A DNA stretch of 64,000 nucleotides from the NCBI RefSeq assembly GCF_027580225.2, contig NW_027395284.1, positions 3,491,478 to 3,555,477 on the forward strand. The letters run 5' to 3'. This DNA is from Misgurnus anguillicaudatus (taxonomy: Eukaryota > Chordata > Actinopteri > Cypriniformes > Cobitidae). The position numbers and the translations under genes were made by a program. Every line of letters starts with the position of its first letter. Position 1 is the stretch's first letter. Of this stretch, positions 1 to 12,700 are shown in pieces. The notes below the pieces were generated by a model that saw only the letters and a program-made list of their open reading frames with translations, did not search any database and was not told the DNA's origin.

Positions 1-1097
1 TTTCACTACAGCGTTGTCGTTTTAATAAAGCCTAAAGCTAGAAGTATAATCCCGTTTTTTCGCATACGTGAGGGTCTGCATACATTTGGTCATCAGATTA
101 CTATGCGTGCATTGTACGTGCATCGCAGGATTTCTGTAACCGCTCATACTTTGTACGTAGGTTGCGCATGCACGTACATGTAAATGGAGCCCAGGAGATG
201 CATTGCATATTGCAATAGTGCATTTAACCATGCACGTACGTTCACGTACACGTAAAAAAACACACTATACTAGGCCTTGTGTCAGGGTCATTCAGGTGAA
301 TCAAACCAAGCCATTTTGCAGATGATGCCACAGTGTTCGCCAAATCAATTTACAAATGGCTTGCTGGTAGGGATGCAAGATATGCGAATAACTTGCTTAA
401 AATACGATACGTTATACAATAATGCTTTGTAAAATTAATCATATGTTTCACAATCTTTTTTGGAAAAGATAGCAACACTCTTGGTGTCTCTCTGCGGTCT
501 AAATCGACCCAAAACCTGAAGTATCAAAATCATTCAATTAATGCACACCATTGCTAAATAAGCACATTATGATATGCACATTTGTGATATTTTCGATATA
601 TCTAGCTTCCCTACCTCTTGTTTTCTATTTAAATTAGATAGGAGACAGCATTTAACCTTTAATATTACACACTTCAGCTTTAACGTCATCTTTCAAAACG
701 TAATACTATAGTGCTAAAAACAACATATGAAACGCACACAAAAGACTCAATTCACTACCGCAGTGCGCATAAGTCTCTCTTAAGTCTCATCCCTTTCCTC
801 TCGGTTTTAATCCCATTAACTCTTTATCCAAACAGGCTTCTCCTCTTCCTGTGTTCAGCTTACATAATTCTGCCCCATCAGTCGCAGTGACCCCTGCACA
901 CCATTTGTCTATGCTTGTCTGCCTCTTTCTATGGGGTTCAATGTCATTAACAACACGATGTCAACTTCTGTTTTGCACTTTGACGTCCTTGTTGTAATTT
1001 TGATGTGGCTTGCGGTCACTCTCTGCCTGTACTAAAAACAGCATCAGGTTGTATACGGTCAGATAGATTCATGCTGTGTGTGTGTGTATTGTTGCAG
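1..1097. other. AT-rich DNA, probably intron of the nesprin gene
   Basis: No exon is recognisable before the spectrin-like exon that starts at 1098. The first 260 bases hold short repeated words of the TGCACGTACG type. The rest is simple AT-rich sequence. Because the first recognised exon continues an open frame from upstream, this is best read as intron. Confidence 0.5.
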
Positions 1098-4000
1098 CAT
1101 TTTGTGCATCAGCGTGAGGATTTTGAGAGGCAGAGGGAAGAGATGGCTGTGTGGCTGACTGATATGGACCTCCGGTTAACTGAAGTAGAGCACTTCTCAG
1201 GCAAAGATACCTGCTCTAAGATGCACCAGCTTCAGGTACTTTTACTCTCAAGAAAACGTAGATCTACAGTATAAGAAATGTTATTGTTTTGAAGTGGCAT
1301 AAATATGTTCCTAGAGGTGAATCACAGGCTATTGTCCTTGGGATAAGTGTATTGTAAATTAATAAAATGTCAGCACAATAAAAAATATGCAAGTTATGTT
1401 TCTTATTACTTCCCCTTACTTACTTTGAGTAAATCTCACAAACATATCCAAGGTCACATTTCACTACCAAATCAAATCATTCACGCAACCAAATTTTTGC
1501 ATCAAGAGTTTATTTTCATGGCATTATTTAAACACACACGCTCGCGCGCGCGCACGCAGGCACACACACATTAATACACATCATGTACAATAGCGGCCAA
1601 CTCTAAACACACCAATGCAACACAAAAATCAAGAGCGAAGTTGGTAGATATTCAAAGCTGGTCATCACTTCTGGGCACCATTTAATGTGCATATGTGTGT
1701 TTTTCCTTTAGGGATTTCAGGAAGCAGTTGGGGAGAGCGCAGGCCGACTAAATGATTTGCTTCAGCGCGGAGAAGAGCTGATCCAAAGAAGCGAGCCGGC
1801 CGATGCCCAGGCCATCGAGAACCAGCTTCAGGAACTTCTACTCCACTGTACCCGCGTCTTTCAGGGCCTGGGCCACCTACATACACGCCTGCTCAGCATG
1901 AGACTGGTACATATTCATGCACAATGAGATTTTCCATGTTTGGTCGAGGTGTGAAGAAAGTTTTAAGTGTAATACACTTTTTTTGAACTTTTGAAATAAT
2001 TGGCTTTTAGAAATGAAGTCACGATTCGTTTTATTTGATACTTTTTCACCCAGAATGTTGTTCAACCAAGCGTATGACTGATTGTCTTTCTACAGTAGCT
2101 GTAAACCACTGCAGTGGAAGTTATTAGATCTGCAAACCAATTTTTATGGTCAATCTTTCATAGATCTTTATTATTACACACCATATGCACAATTGGCTTA
2201 GAAACCTTAGGAGCTCTCTCTCTCTCTCTGAAATCCCTTGGTATACTGCAAAACTGTACATTTTCTGTACCCTAAGATTCTGTTTTGTACCTTTACAGAA
2301 AATATAGTACAATGCTGTACATTACTGAACCATAAGGACCTATTGTGTGCCTTTTTTAAAGGTACTGTTAAACTTTTTTGCACTCCTAACATTAAACTGG
2401 TACAAAATTGGTCCTTAAAGGAGCATTTTACCCGTGGAAACATTCATCTTAATTAAAAGTGGATCATATTTATAGTCGAAATGTAACATAAATTTAGAAT
2501 TTGGTGCCTGTTTGACCGAGAAAAGGAGTGTTTGTAGTCTCACCCCCTCTGCAAAGATAGAGGACTTCCTTCTTTCAATGATGCAAAATGATGATTTTTA
2601 CATCATTGAAAGAAGGAAGTGCAACACTGAAATCCATATTTCTCCCGTCACAGGGGAAACAGAGGGAATGATGCATGACCATTCAAAAACATGACTGGGT
2701 TTCTAACTATACAAAGCTTAATGCAAATGGGAGAAGTGTCCCTTTAAAGGTGCACTATAGGTCCTTAGGGTATATTATAAAACGGGCAATTCTTCATTCT
2801 GATTGGTTGAAACGCGTTCTAAGCCGTAATAAAATACCCGTGGTTCAGACCGCATTACAGGAGTATCACTGCGCCAATGTTGCTGCGTACTGATTTATGA
2901 AAATAAACACCACACTCTTTAATCATATTTTTAATTTGTACACAATTGCACAATTATGGCGATATCCAGATAAATGTCAATAAATATTTTTGAGTCATCT
3001 AATCAATAAAGAGAAAACGCTCCCTGAGGAGTTTCTACCTCCAAATTCATATTTCCGCTATCCACGATCTTACCCAACTTAAACGCTGACGCATTCACTC
3101 AACACTAAAGACAGCGTGTTTTGATCAGGCTCTGAATCTGATCTCTTACAAAAGTTATTCACATAAATGGAATTATCTTTTAGCTAAAAAATCTGAGAGG
3201 TGATGAGAGAACAAATGAAGGTAGGATGAAACAACTTTTTTTTTTTTTTTGAAAGTGGATGGTCTGTTCTTTCATTTGATGTTTTATGTTTATTTAAAGA
3301 AGAACATTTTTCTGTAAGGCATTAAAACTTGGTGGCAACTTAAAAAAAACACTGACGGGGAAAGAGTTAAAGTTAAGCATGCTTCCACGCATATTTGATT
3401 ATCACGTCAACAGTTGCACAATATAAATATTAATGTATTAATTAGATGAATGTTGCTGCGTCTGTGTTGGTTGGGAACTGCGCTCTGTTTCAGTCACATT
3501 TAATTCTGAGGAACTACTTTGTTTGGCGGAAGAGTAATATTTGTACTAATATAATTACAACTTATTTGTGTTTTATTTTATGAAATCCCGCTAACACTAT
3601 GCATATGAAGTACCGTTTTATAAAAGCAATAAGCCCCGCAAAGCAGTGGGGTTACAGTGCATTTTATAACAGCTACTCCACTTCACGTCGTGCCTAACAA
3701 CGCCCCTTAGCTGTTATAAAATGCACTGGTAACCCACTGCTTCTTGGGGCTTATTGCTTTAATATTATACCCCAACAAGTACAATTTCAATGTGTTGTAT
3801 ACCTATAAACGGTACAAAAATGAAATGATTTTTTCTGACAGTGTAGCTTCATATTTTTAGTTTGATAATTTAATTTGTGGCATCTCAAGTTCAGATTTGG
3901 GCACTGGGGCTGTTGCATTTTTTAGGAAATAATTATCCCAAGGGAAAGCTAGTCAAGCATCCGTCTTTAAACGTTCTGGCAGAAAAGTCACGAAAACACC

Positions 4001-6658
4001 CCCTGAATAGCCTGAATAGTTGTTTTGTAGCCAAGCAGCCACTGTACAATACATGTACTGTCCATCTGAACAAGTCCCTTGTGTGAGCCTTTGTCTCTTT
4101 GGGTCTTAGGGGCTCATGTAAAGACATGCTGGAACTGTTGTGCACTTATGTTCATTATGCAGTTGTCAAATATGGAACGCTTACACCGGACATATCATAA
4201 TGAACCGAGTCAATGCGTGTTTTCCATAGCTCAGAAACCCATGCAGTGCCTGTAATGTGCAGCAGTGCTTTGTTTCCTCTTGCAGATAACTCTTTTTAAT
4301 TCAGTGGCTGTAAAAAGTGGATCTAGAGACAGAAATGAAATGAGAATGTGATTCAAGATTTTTTTCAGAGCTAACTTCAGTTTTTTTAGCCACTATTCTG
4401 TATACGGTCCCAGTGTTGGGGGTAACACATTACAAGTAACATGCATTACGTAATATTACTTTTCTAAAGTAACGAGTAAAGTAATGCATTACTTCTTAAA
4501 TGTACACATTAATATTTGAGTTACTTTTTAAAAAAAGTAATGCAAATTACTTTTTTAGTTTAATTTGATTAAAAAAAATTATGTACTGAAATAAACTAAA
4601 CATAGTCACATTATGCACTCTATGCGTACACGCCTGTGTGGGAACAGTTTGAGTCAGAAACTGAGATGGCAGGCCAGAGCTCGACATTTTTGTGATGAAA
4701 TTTCTGAATCAGAACTTTTCAGTCATAAAAACACCTGCAAGGCCTGAAAGAGATCAAGCCTCAGCCAAAAAGTAACACAAAAGTAACTGAAAAGTAACGT
4801 AAGCATTACTTTCTATGAAAAGTAACTAAGTAACGCAATTAGTTACTTTTTTGGGAGTAACTTAATATTGTAATGCATTACTTTTAAAAGTAACTTTCCT
4901 CAACACTGTAGGTTCCAATGTTTGACAGTCTATACTGCCTATTGTTTATAATTTTGAAATTGTTTTGCTTAATGTTTGCTTGCCCTGCATGTCTATATTT
5001 AAGTAAATACCACTAGTTTAATACGTGACCATGTCAAAAAATCCACCTAAAGTCATTTTTTGTAATTTTCTACATAAAATCATCCTATATGTGTGAATAA
5101 CATTCTGTGTAGAGATGTACCGATAAAGATGATTATTCAGACTGATATCTACCGATGCCAATAGAAATTCTGAAGATAAAATGTTTTTTATGTTACCAAT
5201 GCCGATAGATTTTTTATGTTATTCAGTCATATAATGACCATTATTATAAAACTAGTGATGTTTCTTTACATTTTCTTTCTATACACGGAGCTCAATTTTA
5301 TTGCATTTTCCTGTTCTCTTTTAATTGACAGAATATATCGGCCATGACTATCTGCTGTTTTAAACTATCTGCCGATACATGAAAGCGTGAAAAATGTTTT
5401 TATTGACCGATATCGATTATTGATGCATCTCCAATTCTGTGAAAATATAACACTGATATCTTGAATAATGACTCTGGTCCTGTAAATCAATGTGAAATCA
5501 ATGAGTGAAAATTAAACTTTGATGCTCCTAATCTCATAATTTATTTATGAGACTTAGGCTGGATTTCATAGACAGGTTCCCAAATACTTTGTTGATATCA
5601 AGTTCAATATCAGTTTCTCTAATTCACCAGAAGTACAACAAACTGAGAAGGACAATGTAGTTATTTTAAGATCATTTATTCATGTGATCATTGTCACGTG
5701 TGGCTCCAGGTCTTTGAGGACGACTGGGCTCTGTGTGCCCCCGACTCCGGCTGTCCCTCTGAAAGTATGCTGGAGGATGAGTGTTTTGTTGATTCCTCCT
5801 CTGCACCTCAGTCTCAGTCCTGCCTCCTTCAGTCCAGTCACGATCATCTGGTTCTCGAGTGGGATCCTTCAGTGGACATTGGCGGTTCCCATGACGACAC
5901 TGACTCCTCCTCCTTCAGTGCAGCGGCAGGTGGGGATCGGTGACGGCTGTAATACGAACTACTATTTAAAAAATTGTTTCCGGCAAGCCCTAATTGTGCA
6001 TGGTTTAATGCAATTTACAGCCATTTGATGTCATTGACAGGAGCTTTCCATTTATGCTTTAAAGAATACATTAGATGCGTATGCACAAGGAGTGTTCTGT
6101 TTATCAAATAGGGGCCTCTAGAGTTGTCTTTTATTCTCGCAGGTGTATCTTGCACTGAGGAACCAGCCAGATATCCGCTGAGGAGGAGGGTCTGCGTGAC
6201 ACCTGTGGGCTCGCAACCAGACAATGTAACTGTCAGCGTTAAGCACCGAGTGAGTCCGCCAGACGGCTTAAACTTCATTCAGTTCTTATTGACAATGAGA
6301 TGAAGTCAGCGTGCAGACAGTATTTTCACAACAATGATTTCCATATATTTTCAGTCCAACAAAATGCAAAAGAGCTGCATGCTTGTGTTCACAATGAGCT
6401 CACTGAGTGTATGTGTGGTTGTGTCTGCACATGTTGTAGCAAGCAGAGTACGTCACATGTAAATAGGTTCTTGCAGGTTTTGGAAATTTGTTGGTTAGTT
6501 CGGTATTAGCCGCCTTGCTTTTCACATTTTCTAAAAATCTCCAGAAATCTGAGACAACAAAGTTATTCTTTATATTCTTTATATAAAATAAATAAATAAA
6601 TATAAATGTATTTATTTATTTATTTATTTTAATAATAAAATAAATAATAAATAAATGG

Positions 6659-6723
<65 letters not shown>

Positions 6724-9700
6724 CTTTTTACACTTTACAATGACGTTGTATTTGTTAACATTATGCATTAGCTTACAATGAACAGCATTTTTTAAAATCT
6801 TATGTTAATTTTAGCATTTACTTATTCATTTTTGTTAATATGTTAGTTAATGTATAAGTGCTGATAAATGATATCACTTATTGTTGGTTCATTTTAGCCT
6901 GTGTATTTACCTAACGTTAATCAATACAAACTTATTATAAAGTGTTAATTTATAATTTTCCACTTTTTAATATAATTTTTAAATTACAAATAAAGTAAAG
7001 CATCATTTTAAAGTGTGTAATTTTTAGAAGGATCTCTTGACAGAAATGCAAAATAATATACAAAACTATATTATCAGGGGTGTACAAAGACCTTTCATAA
7101 TGAACCGTTATGTGTTTATTACCTTAGAACGAGACCTTTTTATCTACATACAAAGAGGGTCCCCTTTCATGGAAGGCGCCATTTTGTGCCGCCATTTTTC
7201 TACAGAAGACCTTAACGGACAATTTTTTTTACTAATTTGTCTCCGACGATGACATGTTTGTCCAGTGGCAGCTATCGTAGCTTCTCTATGTGTTTCAAAA
7301 GCAAGAGATGAGCAGTGGACTACGCCGTTGGTTGCAATTTGCAACCTCACCACTAGATGCCACTAAAATTTACACACTGCACCTTTAAGTAACAGAGGAT
7401 ATAACACAGTCTAGAGTTCTCAACGGGTCGGGCCAGCCCGACAAACCCGACGGGACCCGCGAATTCGGGCCGGGTTCGGGTCAAAAATATAAGCATCTGA
7501 GTCGGGTCGGGTCGGACCTCGGGCTTAATCTTTTAAGTCGGGCCACGGGTTGGGTTCGGACAGATAATTCACGTTGATGTGTCGGGTTACATCGGGTCCG
7601 GGCTTTAAAAGCCACGGGCCGGGTCGGGTCGGGTTGTAATTTTCAGGCCCGTTGAGAACTCTAACACAGTCAATGTCACACATTTGCATTTGTCATTGTC
7701 ACATTTAAAATAAATATTTTTTTCATTTCGCGTCAATCTTTCTGATTTGTTTACATTTAAACAAAACTCTAAAAACTATTTCCAGGTTTATGTTAGATTT
7801 GTAATCACAGATTTTAAATGCACTCACATGTTGGTGCCTCTTATATTTTAATATGCATAGTTTATTTCACATGCAGTGTATAGTAATCAGAGGCGAACAC
7901 TGCGTACAGGTGCAGTGTGTAATTTTTAGAAGGATCTCTTGACAGAAATGCAAAATAATATACAAATCTAAATTATCAGGGGTGTATAAAGACCTTTTGT
8001 AATTAACCGTTATGTGTTTATTACCTTAGAATGAGACGTTTTATCTACATACACAGAGGGTCCCCTAACATGGAAGGCGGCATTTTTTTGCAGCCATGTT
8101 TCTACAGAAGCTCTTAACGGACAAACTTTTTTACTAAGTTGTCTCCAACGATGATGACATGTTTGTCCGGTGGCAGCTACCGTAGCTTCTCTATGCATTT
8201 AAAAAGCAAGACGTGAGCAGTGGACGTAGACCGTTGGTTGCAAGTCACAACCTCACCATTAGATGCCACTAAAATTTACACACTGCACCTTTAAGTATTT
8301 TGTACTTTCTACATAAAAGTAAATTTTTAAGTATTAGTATTTTATCAGTGTTTTTCTTTTGGAAAAATAAATTCCAAAGCATATTATCATAGTTTTTACT
8401 CCACTACATTTCATAATTTCAAGTTTTTGGTTTATATTTAATATTTAAGTATATTAAACATCTAGAAAAGTAAAGTACACATTTTTTAAGTAATTGGGTA
8501 TTAAATTAATTTTAATATGCAATATAAAAGGAATACACAGTATTATTCTATGCTTTAGAATGTAGTGAACATTTTTAGTAAAGTAAAAAAAAATTCCAAG
8601 ACAAACACATAAACCTCCTTGAAAATAACAGCATACAGATTTAGTGTAACTCTGCTTTTCTTTCAGGGCACGGAGAAGAGCTTAGAGCATTCGGCTCCAC
8701 CCCAGACCCCGGTGCCAGGTAAAGCCGTGGCTCCTGATTGGTCAGTTTGACTGATGCCATCCAGTGAAGGCAGTGTCTCTCTCACAGCTTAATCGCTCGA
8801 TAATCATGGAAGAGCTGCTCTCAATTTGGCTTGTTTTCTAATATCCTTAAAAAACGATTTTGGATATTTTTCATAAAGGGTTCATGATGTATTCAAAACA
8901 ACTTTCAGATATGCAGTCTGTATGATGATGTGGCAATGTATTATATAACAACTTTTTAAAAATGTTACACTTGGTGCTTATCCAGGGATTAGACATTTTA
9001 TGGTCGATGTCTTTGTAATCCACAGTCAAATGTATTAGTAGTCTTTTCATAGTCTATTTTTGATTTGTTTATCCTAAAAGACTTTGCTCTAATACCCGTT
9101 CATGTTTTTGTATGCAGTCATCAGAGCTTCTAAGCCCCAGTATGCTGGATCATTTAAAACATCCACACCTGAAACTAGGTCTTCTGATCCAGTGACCTTT
9201 GACCCTGAGCGCATCAGTGCCTGGCTGGGCCAGGCGCATCAACTATGTACCAAAGCTGTTCAAACAGAGCATACACAACAGGTAAACTTTGCTTGCCGTG
9301 TTAATCTCTATATGCTTTTCTGTTCACATATATGCTTTTGGCTCACACTTGTATCCAAAGCGACTTACAGTGTGTGTATCAGTATGTGTGTTACTGTTCC
9401 CTAGGAATCAAACCCCTAATCTTTACACCCCTGACACATTGCTCTACCAAATGAGATTGAGACACTTTTAGGTGCATGGTGCTAGCAACACCAATCACAG
9501 CTTTGAATTCTAGAATGCATAATCGCTTTGGATAAAAATGATTGCCAAGTATATAAATGTAAATGTATGAATTTGGCAGTTTGTATGTTTTTGCTATACA
9601 GAAAGTCAGGGACTTTGTTCCTGGCCCCTATAGACGGTTTCAGCAGTAACAACATAAACAAACGGCTTTCGTGGAAAACACGTAACTTCTGGTGAACTCC

Positions 9701-12700
9701 GCTAAGAATAAATGACAAAAAGTTGGTTTATTTTTATAACAAGCTAAATAAACAACACGTAGATTACCTAGGACAGTGGTTTTCAAACTGGGGGCCGCGA
9801 GATGGTGCCAGGGGGGCCCCAGCTTTATGAAATTTTATGAAATACATTAATTTATCATGAATTCTGTGTAATTAAACCTAAAAAAAATAAGGCTACTAAC
9901 CAAAAGCACCACTTTTTTGTATAATTTAATGTTTTTTTTATTAAAATGTTGAGTTTTAGAACAGTTTTTTTGTCACACATTTTCTTTGGGGGCCCTCGAA
10001 GAAATGCACCGTACACTAGGGGGCCGCACGCTGAAAAAGTTTGGGAACCACTGACCTAGGAAACCAAAACATTTGTTTTTTTTCGACGAGGTATTTGTTC
10101 CAGAGTTCATGTTCGCCACTAGTCAGACCATTTTAAACAAACAGAAACCAGAAGTAAAGTTCTGACCGGACGCATAATCATGTCACCGCACGTGTGTCAG
10201 ATGAAACCGTCTATACAAATAGCAAAAGCATATGGAAATGCTTTGGACTTAAAAACGTGTGGAAATGCTACGCGCGTAGGTTCTTGTCACATGACCTGCG
10301 GTGCGCTTGCGGCATTGCACCATTTTTAACTTGATGCGGTGCAGATGCGCCTAGAAAAAAAGCACGTCACACCGTGTGCGCGTTGCTTACATTTGAAATA
10401 AAGAACCTGAGTGCGCAAAAGTGCGTTTACTTGTAAATAGACATTTTTGTTAACTTATGTTTAGGTTCAGCAATTTCACTTTAATAGCAATGAAAAGGTT
10501 ATTAGTCAGTAATTAAAATGCCTTATTTTTACAAAAATGTCACTTTATTCATTTCATTATTCAGTCTTTCACTGCAAAACGTGCATGCAGTTTTTTGGCA
10601 AAAATCTCTACTTCTAAAAAATCCACTTCTTTGGATAAGACATAGTAAACAGTAGCAAAATCACCAAAGATGCAACTATAAACATTGATGAAAGTCAGAT
10701 TGTAAAAATAAAGAAACTGAACCACACATTAGGGGGTGCTGTGATCCATGTCACTGCCACATTCGGGTTGAATTCAGGTCCAAGTACTCACAAGGGACTC
10801 AAGTTTGAATGTGATCCACGGTTGTTTCGCGAGCCGTCATTCATCCAATTTATCTTGCGTGCACTTGGAGGACTTTTCTGAAAAATCAATGTGGCGTGTA
10901 GCGGATTCTGCCAACTACGCCACATTTCTGAATGGTTTGAGGCTGGGATTGAGCAGATTAGAAGGTATTTAACTCTTTCCCCACCAATGACGATTTGTCT
11001 CTTCAATTAAGAAAAATCGCTTCCCTGCCAATGACGATTTTTTACGGCATTCCATATTTCCGCTATTATAGGTGGCGCTCTTACCCAACTTATAAAACAC
11101 TAAAGCATCCACAGATCCAAAAACGAGTAAAAACTCAATGTATGTTTTGATCATCGCTCTGAATCTGATCTCTATAGACGCTTTCAGCAGTAACAACATA
11201 AACAAGCGGCTGTCGTGGTCCGCACGTAACTTCTGGTAAACTCGGCTAAGAATAAATAACAACAAAGTTCTTTAAACATAGTTAATTTATATAACAAGCA
11301 AAAAAACAACACGTAGATTACCTAGGAAACAAAACATTTGTTATTTTCGACGAGGCATTTGTTCAAGTTTAGCAACTAGTCAGACGATTAAAAAAACGAA
11401 ACGGGAAGTAAAGTTCGGATCCAGACCTGTATCGCGTCATCGCGCGTGCGTCCGATAAAACCGTCTATATATTATGTTTATATATTTAAAGAAAAAAATT
11501 ATCTGGAAGGCATTAAACTTTTGTGAAAATCATAAAAAATGCTGCCGCTGGATGGCAACTTTTTTTTTAAACACTGGCGAGGAAAAAATTAATGAACGTA
11601 TAATAAGTGCCCAGGGTATTTGGTTAATATCATCATCTCATTTAGGACAAAAGGTGGCATTTAGCGTCTTTTGCGTGTGAGCTCCTCATATACTAAAGCA
11701 GCACACTCCGTAAAGCTACCCATGTAATACTTGTTTAAATCGTTATTTAAATGTGATTGCTTTCTATACCGTAGGCACGAAAACGCATACTATCCAAATG
11801 TTACAAAATGTATTGTTATTCTACACTGTAGATTGACAAATGCTCTCTTAATTCTTTAGCTTTGCTCTGGATTGCATAAGGATTGTGTAGGTCTTTAGTA
11901 CTGCAGTATCACAAATGCAGAATGGATGCTCGGGGCAATAGCGCATGGAGAATTGTCGCCAAATCTCATTATGACTGGACAGAGTGTAGACACAGCAGTC
12001 TGTGAGCATTATAATAAACTTTCACCGACTCTCTCCCACCTCCATTTTAATGCACGGCACATTGACTTGGAGGGCTTGTTTCCCACCTTGATGTGCTGGT
12101 AAACACATCTATATTCATAAATCTGATTTATCAGTGTCTCTGTGTGTTAAAGCCCACTTGAAGAGCACCATGAAAGGAAATGTTTACGAAAAATATGTTG
12201 GGCTACTAATGAACCCATCTCGAATGAATCTGTACCATCTTATCTTAAAAAAAGCTAAGCACTTGCTTCAAAGGGGGGTCGTAGGGGTTTTCGGTTTCTG
12301 GGAACGAGAATCTTGCAGGATGATCCACAGGCCGATTGCCTGCCGCACCTTTGGAAAACCTCGATGTGAGAGAGAGACCATTTCCATTTCAAAGAGGCTC
12401 TAGTAATTTCTCTGTGCTCCCGGCTAATTGGCTGCTTTACAGGGATGGGAAATGAAGCCGCTGCACTAACAGGCTCTTTAATGGCTGCCGTAATTGTGAG
12501 AGCAAACATAGCGACCTAAGCTGCAAAAGGGTCCATATAAGAAAGGTAGACAAGGCAGCTTATCTGCAGGTCCCAATGAAGGATCTAAAGAAGAGGGCAA
12601 ATGAGAGGAACAGAAGGGAAGATTATAACGATAGTGCCACCCTATTAGTTAATGGAGCTTGTCTCTTTTGATTTACAATTGTCCAAATCTGTCACATTTA

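Noticed and set aside
7144..7353. Small open frame repeated with similar translation at 8010-8198 and 14211-14399
   Set aside because: All three lie within MITE family A; the similar peptides reflect repeat copies, the frame starts with non-ATG codons and there is no gene context.
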